Below, piece after piece: positions 52,038 to 60,469 of a stretch of 64,000 nt of DNA. Positions within the stretch are counted from its first letter, which is position 1, and each line of letters begins with the position of its first letter. Location of the stretch: positions 1 through 64,000 of the forward strand of contig JANLJE010000012.1 in the NCBI GenBank assembly GCA_029255645.1, written 5' to 3'. The position numbers and the translations under genes are program-made. This stretch comes from Comamonadaceae bacterium (GTDB lineage Bacteria; Pseudomonadota; Gammaproteobacteria; Burkholderiales; Rhodocyclaceae). The notes beneath the pieces were generated by a model. It ran no database searches and was not told the DNA's origin. It saw nothing but the letters and a program-made list of their open reading frames with translations.

Positions 52038-53489
52038 ATGAAACTTCAATCACCGGAACTGCTCGTTACCCGCTGCCTGATCGGCGGCGCCTGGATCGAA
52101 GCCGATAGCGGCGCCACCCTGGCCGTCACCAACCCCGCCACCGGCGAGGAAATCGCCCGGGTGCCCGCCTGTGGCGCCACGGAAACCGGGCGGGCCATCG
52201 CCGCCGCCGCCGCCGCCCTGCCCGCCTGGCGGGAGCGCACCGCCAAAGCCCGGGCCCAGGTGCTGCTGCAATGGCTGCGGCTGATCCAGCAGCACACGGA
52301 AGACCTGGCCGCCCTGATCACCGCCGAAGGCGGCAAGCCCCTGGCGGAAGCCCGGGGCGAGGTGGCCTACGGCGCCAGCTTCGTGGAATGGTTTGCCGAA
52401 GAAGGCAAGCGGGCCTACGGGGAAACCGTGCCCAGCCCGGCAGCGGACAAGCGCCTCCTGGTGATCAAGCAGCCGGTCGGGGTCTGCGCCGCGATCACGC
52501 CCTGGAATTTTCCCCTCGCCATGATCACCCGCAAGGTGGCGCCGGCCCTCGCCGCCGGCTGCACGGTGGTGGTCAAGCCCGCCGGACAGACGCCGCTCAC
52601 CGCCCTGGCCCTGGCGCGGCTGGCCGAGGCGGCGGGCTTTCCCGCCGGGGTGTTCAACCTCGTCACCGGCGACCCGGCCGCCATCGGCGGCGCCCTCACC
52701 GCCAGCCCGGTGGTGAGAAAGCTCTCCTTCACCGGCTCTACCGAAGTCGGGCGGCTGCTCATGGCCCAGAGCGCCCCGACCCTGAAGAAACTCTCCCTGG
52801 AACTAGGCGGCAACGCCCCCTTCATCGTCTTCGACGATGCCGACCTGGATCAGGCCGTGGCCGGGGCCCTCGCCGCCAAGTACCGCAACTCCGGCCAGAC
52901 CTGCGTCTGCGCCAACCGCTTTTTGGTCCAGGCCGGCATCCACGACGCCTTCGCCGCCCGGCTGGCGGAACAGGTGGCGGCGCTCGTGGTGGGCGACGGT
53001 AGCGAACCCGGCACCCAGCAAGGGCCGCTCATCGACGCCAATGCCCTGGCCAAGGTCGAGGCCCATGTCGCCGACGCCCTGGAAAAAGGCGCCCGGCTGC
53101 TCACCGGCGGCCATCCCCACCCCCGCGGCGGCAACTTCTTCGAACCCACGGTGCTGGCCGGCGTCACCCCGGCCATGCGGGTGGCGCAGGAGGAAACCTT
53201 CGGCCCCGTGGCCCCCCTGTTCCGCTTCGAGACCGAGGCAGAAGCGATCCAGATGGCGAACGCCACCGAATACGGCCTGGCCGCCTACTTCTACAGCCGC
53301 GATGTCGCGCGCTGTTTCCGGGTCGGCGAGGCCCTGGAATATGGCATGGTGGGGATCAACACCGGCCTGATCTCCAACGAGGTCGCGCCCTTCGGCGGCA
53401 TCAAGCAATCCGGCCTGGGCCGGGAAGGCTCCCGCCACGGCCTGGACGAGTATCTGGAACTGAAATATCTCTGTTTCGACCTGAACTGA
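52038..53489 (+). CDS. gabD: Succinate-semialdehyde dehydrogenase (NAD(P)-dependent)
   Basis: A 483-residue aldehyde dehydrogenase. The segment VCAAITPWNFPLAMITRK near residue 149 is typical of GabD-like enzymes. The catalytic Glu is in LELGGNAPF near residue 255, and the catalytic Cys is in NSGQTCVCANR near residue 289. It oxidises succinate semialdehyde to succinate in GABA or 4-hydroxybutyrate breakdown. The GabD subgroup is judged by overall similarity; other semialdehydes remain possible. No gabT is nearby. A cation transporter gene follows 4 bp later. Confidence 0.9.
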   Translation: MKLQSPELLVTRCLIGGAWIEADSGATLAVTNPATGEEIARVPACGATETGRAIAAAAAALPAWRERTAKARAQVLLQWLRLIQQHTEDLAALITAEGGKPLAEARGEVAYGASFVEWFAEEGKRAYGETVPSPAADKRLLVIKQPVGVCAAITPWNFPLAMITRKVAPALAAGCTVVVKPAGQTPLTALALARLAEAAGFPAGVFNLVTGDPAAIGGALTASPVVRKLSFTGSTEVGRLLMAQSAPTLKKLSLELGGNAPFIVFDDADLDQAVAGALAAKYRNSGQTCVCANRFLVQAGIHDAFAARLAEQVAALVVGDGSEPGTQQGPLIDANALAKVEAHVADALEKGARLLTGGHPHPRGGNFFEPTVLAGVTPAMRVAQEETFGPVAPLFRFETEAEAIQMANATEYGLAAYFYSRDVARCFRVGEALEYGMVGINTGLISNEVAPFGGIKQSGLGREGSRHGLDEYLELKYLCFDLN

Positions 53490-53493
53490 TGCC

Positions 53494-54096
53494 ATGAACG
53501 ACACCGCCAACTCCGGCCAGGGGGGCTGCGCCTGCAGCAGCACCGCCGCTGGGCTCGAAGCCCATACCCTGAAGTGGCTTCTGACCATCAACGCCCTGAT
53601 GTTCGGGGTGGAAATCCTGGCGGGCTGGTGGGCCCAGTCCGCCGGGCTGCTGGCCGACGCCCTGGATATGCTCGCCGACGCGGCGGTGTACGGCCTTGCC
53701 CTTTACGCCGTGGGCCACGCTCCGGCCCTGCAACGCCGGGCCGCGCGGATGTCCGGCGGGCTGCAACTCATCCTGGCCCTGGGCATGCTGGCGGAGGTGG
53801 GGCGGCGCTTCTGCTTTGGCGCCGCGCCCCTGGGGGAGGCGATGATGGGGGTGGCCGTGCTGGCCCTGCTCGCCAATGTGGCCTGCCTGCTGCTCATCAG
53901 CCGGCACCGGCACGGGGGCGCCCACATGCAGGCCAGCTTCATCTTTTCCGCCAACGACGTGATCGCCAACCTCGGGGTGATCCTGGCCGGGGCCCTGGTG
54001 CTCTGGCTCGGCAATCCCTGGCCGGACTGGATCATCGGCACCCTGATCGGGCTGATCGTGCTGCATGGGGCCTGGCGCATCCTGAAGCTGCGTTGA
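53494..54096 (+). CDS. Short CDF-like cation transporter with altered metal site
   Basis: A 200-residue protein with about six TM segments, resembling the membrane part of cation diffusion facilitators. It lacks the cytoplasmic C-terminal domain. The TM2 motif, normally H-x3-D, reads DALDMLADA, so the first His is Asp. In TM5 the expected His is replaced (FSANDVIAN). The N-terminus is Cys-rich (GGCACSS). Substrate is therefore uncertain and may differ from zinc or cobalt. It begins 4 bp after gabD and is followed by a 12-bp repeat array. Confidence 0.72.
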   Translation: MNDTANSGQGGCACSSTAAGLEAHTLKWLLTINALMFGVEILAGWWAQSAGLLADALDMLADAAVYGLALYAVGHAPALQRRAARMSGGLQLILALGMLAEVGRRFCFGAAPLGEAMMGVAVLALLANVACLLLISRHRHGGAHMQASFIFSANDVIANLGVILAGALVLWLGNPWPDWIIGTLIGLIVLHGAWRILKLR

Positions 54097-54113
54097 CCGG
54101 CACCCGGATGGGG

Positions 54114-54161
54114 CTGGAAAACAGGCCGGAAAACGGCCTGGAAAACGGCCTGGAAAACAAC
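54114..54161. repeat. 12-bp imperfect tandem repeat CTGGAAAACGGC, four units
   Basis: Units at 54114, 54126, 54138 and 54150 differ by one to three bases. The array lies between the transporter stop and the TATAAT box of the symporter gene. Confidence 0.85.
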
Positions 54162-54184
54162 GGCCACGCAAGCCGCAATGTCTT

Positions 54185-54190
54185 TATAAT
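54185..54190 (+). promoter_or_regulatory. Possible -10 box (TATAAT) for the sodium:solute symporter gene
   Basis: A perfect TATAAT lies 53 bp upstream of the ATG, just after the 12-bp array. No convincing -35 is seen. Changes in array length would alter what lies upstream of this box. Confidence 0.4.
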
Positions 54191-54243
54191 CCGCCGTTTT
54201 CGGGCTGATTTTTCAGGCTTTTCCGGGTGGGGAAAAAGGCACC

Positions 54244-55746
54244 ATGCTGATCTGGTTCGTCGTCATTTACCTGATGTTCTCGGTGGGGATCGGCCTTTAT
54301 GCCGCCACCCGCGTCCATACCGCCAAGGATTTCGCCGTCGCCGGGCGGCACCTGCCCCTGCCGGTGGTGATGGCCACCGTGTTCGCCACCTGGTTCGGGG
54401 CCGAGGCGGTGTTCGGGGTTTCCGCCACCTTCGTCAATGAGGGCCTGCGCGGCGTCGTCGCCGATCCCTTTGGCTCCAGCCTGTGCCTGATGATCGCCGG
54501 CATCTTCTTCGCCACCCAGCTCTACCGGCTCAACATCCTCACCCTGGGCGACTTCTACCGCCTGCGCTACAACCGCACCGTCGAAGTGCTGGCGACCCTT
54601 TGCATCGTGGTCTCCTACCTGGGCTGGGTGGCCGCCCAGATCAAGGCCCTCGGCCTCTTGTTCCACATCGTCACCGACGGCGCCGTGAGCGAGGCAACCG
54701 GCATGATGCTCGGCACCGCCATCGTGCTCACCTACACCACCTTTGGCGGCATGTTGTCGGTGGCGATCCTGGACTTCGTGCAGATGGGCGTCATCATGGG
54801 CGGGCTGCTGTTCATCGCCTATCTGGTCAGCGGCCGGACCGGCGGCGTCATGCCCGTCATCGAACATGCCCGCGCCGCCGGCAAGCTGGATTTCTTTCCC
54901 GAGGCCAACCTCGCCCAGTGGCTCTCTTTCATCGGCGCCGGCCTGACGATGATGCTCGGCTCCATTCCCCAGCAGGACGTATTCCAGCGCATCACCTCCG
55001 CCAGGAGCGCCCGCATCGCCATCTGGGGTTCGATTCTGGGCGCCTCCTTGTACTTCTGCTTTACTTTCGTGCCCATGTTCATCGCCTATTCCGCCACCCT
55101 GATCGACCCGGCCCAGTTCGGCGCGCTGATCGCCGAGGACTCCCAGAAGGTGCTGCCCACCCTGGTGATGCAGCAGATGCCGGTGTTTGCCCAGGCGATT
55201 TTCTTCGGCTCGGTGCTGGCCGCCATCATGAGCTGCTCCTCCGCCACCCTGCTCGCCCCCTCGGTTTCCTTTGCCGAGAACATCGTGCGCGGCTTGTTGC
55301 CGCAATTGAACGACCGCCAGTTCCTCGCGGTGATGCGGCTTTGCATCGTCGGCTTTGCCGCCCTGGTGCTCACCTACGCCCTCAACTCGGGGCTCTCCAT
55401 CTTCCGCATGGTGGAATCGGCCTACAAGATCACCCTGGCCGGCGCCTTCGTGCCGCTGTTCTTTGGCGCCTTCTGGAAAAAAGCCACCACCCAGGGCGCC
55501 CTGGCCGCGATCTTTGGCGGCATCCTGTCCTGGCTGCTGGTGGAAATGCTGATCGGTGAGAACAGCATCGTGCCCGCCCAGCTGCTTGGCCTGCTGGTCT
55601 CCGCCGTCGGCATGGTGCTGGGCTCCCTCTTGCCCCAGTGGGTGGGCCGTCCCACCCCCCGCGAGGACATCCACGAGGCCCTGCACCACGCCGCCGCCGC
55701 CCAGACTTACCATGTGACGGATCACGGCCATCACCACGCCCCCTGA
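54244..55746 (+). CDS. Sodium:solute symporter family protein
   Basis: A 500-residue permease of the SSS family (LeuT fold) with about 13 TM segments. FAVAGRHLPLPVVMATVFATWFG near residue 29 is the family's first-helix sequence. The segment LGSIPQQDVFQRITSARS near residue 238 and the conserved SCSSATLLAPSV near residue 330 support the family. Transport is expected to be sodium-coupled. The substrate is not deducible. The C-terminus ends with a His-rich tail (HGHHHAP) that is unusual and could bind metal. VanZ follows 4 bp later. Confidence 0.87.
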   Translation: MLIWFVVIYLMFSVGIGLYAATRVHTAKDFAVAGRHLPLPVVMATVFATWFGAEAVFGVSATFVNEGLRGVVADPFGSSLCLMIAGIFFATQLYRLNILTLGDFYRLRYNRTVEVLATLCIVVSYLGWVAAQIKALGLLFHIVTDGAVSEATGMMLGTAIVLTYTTFGGMLSVAILDFVQMGVIMGGLLFIAYLVSGRTGGVMPVIEHARAAGKLDFFPEANLAQWLSFIGAGLTMMLGSIPQQDVFQRITSARSARIAIWGSILGASLYFCFTFVPMFIAYSATLIDPAQFGALIAEDSQKVLPTLVMQQMPVFAQAIFFGSVLAAIMSCSSATLLAPSVSFAENIVRGLLPQLNDRQFLAVMRLCIVGFAALVLTYALNSGLSIFRMVESAYKITLAGAFVPLFFGAFWKKATTQGALAAIFGGILSWLLVEMLIGENSIVPAQLLGLLVSAVGMVLGSLLPQWVGRPTPREDIHEALHHAAAAQTYHVTDHGHHHAP

Positions 55747-55750
55747 ACCC

Positions 55751-56818
55751 ATGCTCGGCAGCCAGCAGGGCCGCCCCGCCCCGGATCTGCTACCGCGCTA
55801 TCTGGCCGCGGCCTGGGCGGTCCTGACCCTCTATGGCAGCCTCTACCCCTTTGCCGGCTGGCAGACCGTGGGCATCGACCCCTTTGCCTTCCTGACCCTG
55901 CCCTGGCCCCGTTACTGGACTGCCTTCGACTTGATCGCCAATGTGGTGATCTATCTGCCCCTCGGCTTTTTCGCCACGCTCTCCCTGCTGCGCCTGCCGG
56001 GCCGCTGGACGGCGCCCCTCCTGGGCACCCTGCTGGCCGCCCTGCTCAGTTTCAGCATGGAAAGCCTGCAGGCCTGGCTGCCGGCGCGCATTTCATCGAA
56101 TGTGGACCTGGGGTGCAACAGCCTCGGGGGCCTGCTGGGCAGCTTGCTGGCCGCCTGGATCGGCCCCCAGCTGCAGCCCTTCTGGAAAAGCTGGCGGCCC
56201 CGGCTGATCGCCCCTCTGCCCCATGTGGACCTGGGGCTGACCCTGCTGGGTCTGTGGCTCCTGACCCTGCTGTCCCCGGAAAACCTGCTGTTCGGCACCG
56301 GCGACCTGCGCCTCCTGCTGGGCGGCCTGCCGACCCTGAGCTACGCCCCGGAAACCTACCGTTTCGCCGAAACCGCCGTGGTGGCCAGCAACTTCCTGGC
56401 CCTGGGCCTGTTTGCCGGGGCCATGACCCAGGGCCGCTGGCTGGCCTATCTGCTGGTGCCGCTGTTCTTCCTCGTGGCCGCCCTGGTACGGAGTCTGGAA
56501 TCTGCCCTGCTGGCGGGGCCTGGCCGTTTCCTCGACTGGCTCACGCCGGGGGTGGAGCAGGGCTTGCAACTGGGCGCCGTGGCCCTGGGCATCCTGCTCC
56601 TGCTGCCGCCGCTGGGCCGCCTGATGCTGGCCGCGCTGGCGCTCCTGGCCGGCGTCATCCTGGTGAACCTGGCCCCCCTCGATCCCTATTCCCCCACCGC
56701 CCTGACCCTCTGGCACCGGGGACATTTCCTCAACTTCAGCGGTTTGATCCGCTGGGTTGCCACGATCTGGCCTTTCCTGACCCTGCCCTACCTGGTCCTG
56801 GTCAGCCGCCGCATCTGA
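55751..56818 (+). CDS. VanZ-like membrane protein
   Basis: A 355-residue protein with about nine hydrophobic segments. The VanZ-like region (about 20-135) contains FDLIANVVIYLPLGFFATL near residue 57 and the later SNVDLGCNSLGGLLGSL near residue 117. These Asn- and Asp-containing helices define the family. The role is unknown; VanZ itself gives low-level teicoplanin resistance. The C-terminal half is further TM segments without a recognised domain. The 4-bp gap to the symporter gene suggests a shared transcript. It converges on the glycosyltransferase gene at 56855. Confidence 0.82.
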   Translation: MLGSQQGRPAPDLLPRYLAAAWAVLTLYGSLYPFAGWQTVGIDPFAFLTLPWPRYWTAFDLIANVVIYLPLGFFATLSLLRLPGRWTAPLLGTLLAALLSFSMESLQAWLPARISSNVDLGCNSLGGLLGSLLAAWIGPQLQPFWKSWRPRLIAPLPHVDLGLTLLGLWLLTLLSPENLLFGTGDLRLLLGGLPTLSYAPETYRFAETAVVASNFLALGLFAGAMTQGRWLAYLLVPLFFLVAALVRSLESALLAGPGRFLDWLTPGVEQGLQLGAVALGILLLLPPLGRLMLAALALLAGVILVNLAPLDPYSPTALTLWHRGHFLNFSGLIRWVATIWPFLTLPYLVLVSRRI

Positions 56819-56854
56819 ACGGCGCCGCGCAAATCCTGGGCGCCATCCTCGATC

Positions 56855-57718
56855 TCAAACCTTGTCCTTGTACATCAAGGCCGTGATCTGCTCCGAAATC
56901 AGGCCCATCATGAAGGTGATCACGCCGCCCGTATAAAGCAGCGCGCTCATGTTGGTGAAGCGGCCGTCCTCCAGCAGCGTGTGGCCGTACCAGAGCGTGG
57001 CGAGGGTAAAAAGCAGCAAGGCCACGGGCCCGAACAGTTTCAAGGGGGAATACAAGGTGCCGATCTTGAAGATGATCAACAGAAACCGCACCCCATCCTT
57101 GAACAAGTGGATATGGCTCTTGCCGATCCGTCTGGCCGCCTGGATGGGTACATAAGCCACCCCGTAACCCGCCCGGAAGAATGCCATGGTGCTGGTGGTG
57201 GGGTAGGAAAAACCGTTGGGCAGCAGGTAGAGGAATTCGCGGAACCGATCGGCGCGCACGGCACGCAAGCCGGAAGTGAGGTCTTGCACCAGATGGCCCG
57301 TCATGTAACTGGCCAGGCGGTTGTAAAAGGCATTGGCAAAGCGGCGCCCCAGGCTGGCCTGGGAGGCGCGATCCCGGGCGCCCACCACCATGTCGTAGCC
57401 TTCATCGAGTTTGGCCAGCAGGCGCGGAATATCGGCGGGGTTGTGCTGGCCATCGGCATCCATGAACACCATCACCGCCCCCTTTGCCGCGCGGGCCCCG
57501 GTCTTGATGGCGGCACCATTGCCCTTGCTGCAGGGGTGCGTCACCACCCTGGCGCCGGCGGCCTCGGCGACCTGGCCGGTGGCATCGCTGGAGCCGTCAT
57601 CGACCACGATCACTTCGGCCTCAGGGTAAAGGCGCCGGATCGCCGCGACCGTCGTACCGACGGCGGCCGCTTCGTTTCGGGCGGGGAGGACGACACTTAA
57701 ACTGATGGCATCGCTCAT
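56855..57718 (-). CDS. GT2 polyprenyl-phosphate sugar synthase (GtrB/DPM-like)
   Basis: A 287-residue membrane glycosyltransferase starting at ATG 57718 with AAGG upstream. The GT-A domain has VVLPARNEAAAVG near residue 7, VIVVDDGSSDATG near residue 37 and the metal-binding FMDADGQHNP near residue 88. Two hydrophobic segments follow in the C-terminal third (about residues 220-245 and 255-275). This layout is that of enzymes that load a sugar on polyprenyl phosphate for use by GT-C transferases in the periplasm. The upstream gene encodes such a GT-C candidate, 30 bp away. Sugar identity is unknown. Confidence 0.83.
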   Translation of the reverse strand: MSDAISLSVVLPARNEAAAVGTTVAAIRRLYPEAEVIVVDDGSSDATGQVAEAAGARVVTHPCSKGNGAAIKTGARAAKGAVMVFMDADGQHNPADIPRLLAKLDEGYDMVVGARDRASQASLGRRFANAFYNRLASYMTGHLVQDLTSGLRAVRADRFREFLYLLPNGFSYPTTSTMAFFRAGYGVAYVPIQAARRIGKSHIHLFKDGVRFLLIIFKIGTLYSPLKLFGPVALLLFTLATLWYGHTLLEDGRFTNMSALLYTGGVITFMMGLISEQITALMYKDKV

Positions 57719-57748
57719 GATCAACCTTCATTGAAAGACGTTTTTGAA

Positions 57749-59689
57749 TCAGGGCCGATGGATTTCAAAATCCATCTTGATACTTTTGGCAAGTTGATAT
57801 TTGACGATCTGCTGATCAATGGATTGCCTCCATTTTTCTGCCGATATTCCTTGATTTGGCGGTGAATTCCTCCATGCTTGCAAAAGCTCGATAGCCGCAT
57901 CTGCACCTTCTTCTTCATACAGCAAGGTTGCCAGGTCATTCAAAGTGGTTTCGATCGGGTAATACGAAAGCCCCTTTTGTAGTGAACGAATAGCCTCTTT
58001 TCTATTTCCCATATCAAATAGCGCTCGTGCTTTTATTTGGGCAAGAGCCGCCATTCCCAGTGTGTTTTTGCCAAATCGATCGTTTTTCTCGATATTACCG
58101 ATGATGAGCATGACATCCTCGGTAGAAATATCATCACACTCTTTTTTGATCACAAACCCTAGAATCTTGTCCAGCGTATCGATTGCTGCATTACTGTAGG
58201 GTGCCGAAGGGATTGCTTTCAAGACGCCATTCAATGCTTCTTGCGTCTTTCCTTTCTCATGTTCAAGACAAGCAAATTGCAAATACCCCATATTCACGCC
58301 CAGGTTTTCCGGGTTGTCACGCGCGCCTTGTTCGAGGATTTTGTAAGCGCTGTGCCTTTCGCCAATCAAAACCTGGCGCTGCGCTGCGTACAGGATGGCT
58401 CTTTCCGAGTGAGGATGCCGATCCAGCCAGAGCGTCGACGCAAGCAGAGGATTACCCCACAAAGTGGTCGTGCTCCAGAGAACGAAACCGCTAATCCCGA
58501 GATACGCCGTTACTCCCATGGCCGCCAGCCTGATTCGTTTTTGATCCTGCAAGGAGGCCAGCACTGCCGCGAACGCAAATACAGGTCCCAAGGCCGACAA
58601 GTAATTGCGATGATAAAAAAACAACTCCAGGGGAATGACGCTGCTTTCGAGCAGATGACCTGCAAGAAACCACATCAATCCAAAAAATGGCCAGGGCGTG
58701 TAACGCCGCGACCAGAAACTGAATGATGAAAGCGCAATCCAGAACAGTAGGGAAATGGCGGTGGAAAAAGGTGTAAACCAACCTTTTGAAATCGGATAAT
58801 CATCTGCGAAAGGAGAAAAATCGATGGCTCGCGGCAGTACCAGATCATGGACATAGCGAGCCAGAATCCTTGATTCAGTCATCAATCGTTCACTCAGGCT
58901 GAAGTTCCGCGACGCGTATGCAGCATCCGCTTGCCATGCGGTCCATGCCAGATAGGAAAGAAAAAACAGCAATGGCAATACCAGCAACAAGTCCAGGAAT
59001 TGCTTGAAGCGGCCCGGCGGGCAAGCGCAAACCTGGCGTAGCCAGCAAAACTCGATGACGAGGCAGAAAAGAGGAACCAACGCGCCGTTTTCCTTGGTCA
59101 GCATGGCCAGCAAGCCAAAAAATGGCATGACGAAAAAAATCAAGGCAGCGGCCAGCCCCTTTCTTTGCAAACCGTATCCGCGGCCCACCACGAAGGCGAG
59201 CAGGGCGAGCAACTGAAAAGAGGCGCAAAGGGTGGTCATCCGCTGAATCAAGGTCAAGGTTGCCGAGACATGAATGGGGGCCAAACCCCAGATCGAGGCG
59301 ACGCCTGCGGCAATCCACACGGCACGATTTCGCAGCATGGGATGCAGCCTGGCCATGGCATGAGCCAGGCAACCCACCAGAAAGGTATTTGCCGCATGGA
59401 TCAGCACATTGACCCACAACAGGTTTTGAAGATTGTTATTCCACTCATGCGCCTGGGCGGCAAAAGAGGCCAGGGCGAGACTTCTCCCAAAAAGATTCCA
59501 GCCTCCCAAGGAAAAATGCAGGGCACTTTCCCAATCGCTTACCTTGTCGAGACCACGTAAATTCACCTCGTCATCAAAGTGCAGCGAACCTTGCAAGCCC
59601 GGGAGATAAAGCCAGTACACCAGCAGTGATACCGCCAGGAGCAAACCCATCACCCAGACGCGCGGCATTTTTTCTTTGCTTATCGACAA
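57749..59689 (-). CDS. GT-C-like membrane glycosyltransferase with C-terminal TPR region
   Basis: A 646-residue protein starting at TTG 59689 (AGGGA upstream) or ATG 59668. The first about 440 residues carry 10-12 TM segments. After TM1 the loop has LHFDDEVNLRGL, an acidic pair at the site where GT-C enzymes keep their catalytic Asp. LIQRMTTLCASFQLLALL near residue 155 recalls TMTC- and pilin-linked GT-C proteins. The C-terminal about 200 residues are soluble and TPR-like. It lies directly downstream of pilA and upstream of the polyprenyl-phosphate sugar synthase. Codon and base use are more AT-rich than in flanking core genes. A role in O-glycosylating pilin or another exported protein is inferred, not shown. 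Confidence 0.65.
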   Translation of the reverse strand: MSISKEKMPRVWVMGLLLAVSLLVYWLYLPGLQGSLHFDDEVNLRGLDKVSDWESALHFSLGGWNLFGRSLALASFAAQAHEWNNNLQNLLWVNVLIHAANTFLVGCLAHAMARLHPMLRNRAVWIAAGVASIWGLAPIHVSATLTLIQRMTTLCASFQLLALLAFVVGRGYGLQRKGLAAALIFFVMPFFGLLAMLTKENGALVPLFCLVIEFCWLRQVCACPPGRFKQFLDLLLVLPLLFFLSYLAWTAWQADAAYASRNFSLSERLMTESRILARYVHDLVLPRAIDFSPFADDYPISKGWFTPFSTAISLLFWIALSSFSFWSRRYTPWPFFGLMWFLAGHLLESSVIPLELFFYHRNYLSALGPVFAFAAVLASLQDQKRIRLAAMGVTAYLGISGFVLWSTTTLWGNPLLASTLWLDRHPHSERAILYAAQRQVLIGERHSAYKILEQGARDNPENLGVNMGYLQFACLEHEKGKTQEALNGVLKAIPSAPYSNAAIDTLDKILGFVIKKECDDISTEDVMLIIGNIEKNDRFGKNTLGMAALAQIKARALFDMGNRKEAIRSLQKGLSYYPIETTLNDLATLLYEEEGADAAIELLQAWRNSPPNQGISAEKWRQSIDQQIVKYQLAKSIKMDFEIHRP

Positions 59690-59713
59690 AATTCCCTGCC
59701 CTTGCTGAAAATA

Positions 59714-59738
59714 TAAAAAAACCCCGCCAGAGCGGGGT
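59714..59738 (-). terminator. Rho-independent terminator after pilA
   Basis: On the minus strand ACCCCGC and GCGGGGT form a 7-bp stem with a four-base loop, followed by TTTTTTATAT. It lies 20 bp past the pilA stop and just before the GT-C gene, so that gene depends on read-through or its own promoter. Confidence 0.92.
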
Positions 59739-59757
59739 TGTTCTTGACCACCGAGAA

Positions 59758-60177
59758 TTACGGACGGCAGGAAGCGGGCACCTGGTTGCTAGTCAAAGTA
59801 GCGCAAGTACATTTCCAGGAGATAGCCCCCCCTTCATTCGTGGGGGTCAGGGTGCAGGTGCCGCTCTTGGCTTTAGCGTTATAAGCGATTGCAATTGCTC
59901 CTTTCGCACCAACCGTGACGCTATCAACGGCATTGCCTTTGATACTCGTAGCAGCTGGCAGACCAGCCGATGCGTTCGTAGTAGGGAAATTGCCATTCGT
60001 CGCATAGGCATCCGCTACGGCATTCTTGGCAGCAGCGGCCAGATTCAGGCCCTCGGAAACATGAGCGCGCACGGTGTAGTCCTGATACGCCGGCAGGGCC
60101 ACGGCGGCGAGGATGCCGATGATGGCGACGACGATCATCAGTTCGATGAGGGTGAAACCTTGTTGTACCTTTTTCAT
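59758..60177 (-). CDS. pilA: Type IV major pilin
   Basis: A 139-residue prepilin. The leader MKKVQQG is cut before Phe by PilD; the mature N-terminus is [20 protein letters not shown], with Glu5 present. The C-terminal part has the cysteines CTLTP, CTC and SCRP, able to form the pilin disulfide loop. AAGGAG lies 8 bp before ATG 60177; the frame is open far upstream but this start is unmistakable. A sigma-54-type promoter precedes it and a terminator follows. No pil assembly genes are adjacent. The neighbouring GT-C gene suggests the pilin is glycosylated. Confidence 0.95.
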   Translation of the reverse strand: MKKVQQGFTLIELMIVVAIIGILAAVALPAYQDYTVRAHVSEGLNLAAAAKNAVADAYATNGNFPTTNASAGLPAATSIKGNAVDSVTVGAKGAIAIAYNAKAKSGTCTLTPTNEGGAISWKCTCATLTSNQVPASCRP

Positions 60178-60199
60178 TTCAAATCTCCTTAGTGGAAAA

Positions 60200-60214
60200 C
60201 AGCGAAAACCGCTG
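60200..60214 (-). other. Small stem-loop in the pilA leader
   Basis: CAGCG and CGCTG pair around a five-base loop on the minus strand, 23 bp upstream of the pilA start codon and just after the predicted transcription start. It could protect the 5' end of the abundant pilin mRNA. Confidence 0.5.
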
Positions 60215-60224
60215 ATTCCCACAA

Positions 60225-60241
60225 GGCAGACTTTGTGCCAG
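60225..60241 (-). promoter_or_regulatory. Sigma-54 promoter for pilA
   Basis: On the minus strand the sequence is CTGGCAC-AAAGT-CTGCC: TGGCAC at -24 and TGC at -12 with the exact five-base spacing of the sigma-54 consensus. The predicted start falls near 60215, giving a leader of about 38 bases. Pilin genes of pseudomonads use the same promoter type, often with PilR activation. No PilR gene is in the window. Confidence 0.82.
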
Positions 60242-60469
60242 GTCCGGAAATCCCGTTTTGCATAGGAAAAAGCCGGTTGGGCCCGGGCTGGAGTGACATT
60301 TTTCGTCAGTCGACTGCCGCGCCACGTCGCTTTGCGGGCCGATCGGGGCTGCCATCCGCCGCTTGCCATGGCCCCTGGCCGCCGGTCTGCTTGGTCTCTC
60401 TGGCGCAAGCCTGGATCGGCTCGTTGCCGGGCTGATCCGCCTCGGCGTTTTCCTGTCATTCAACCAGGC

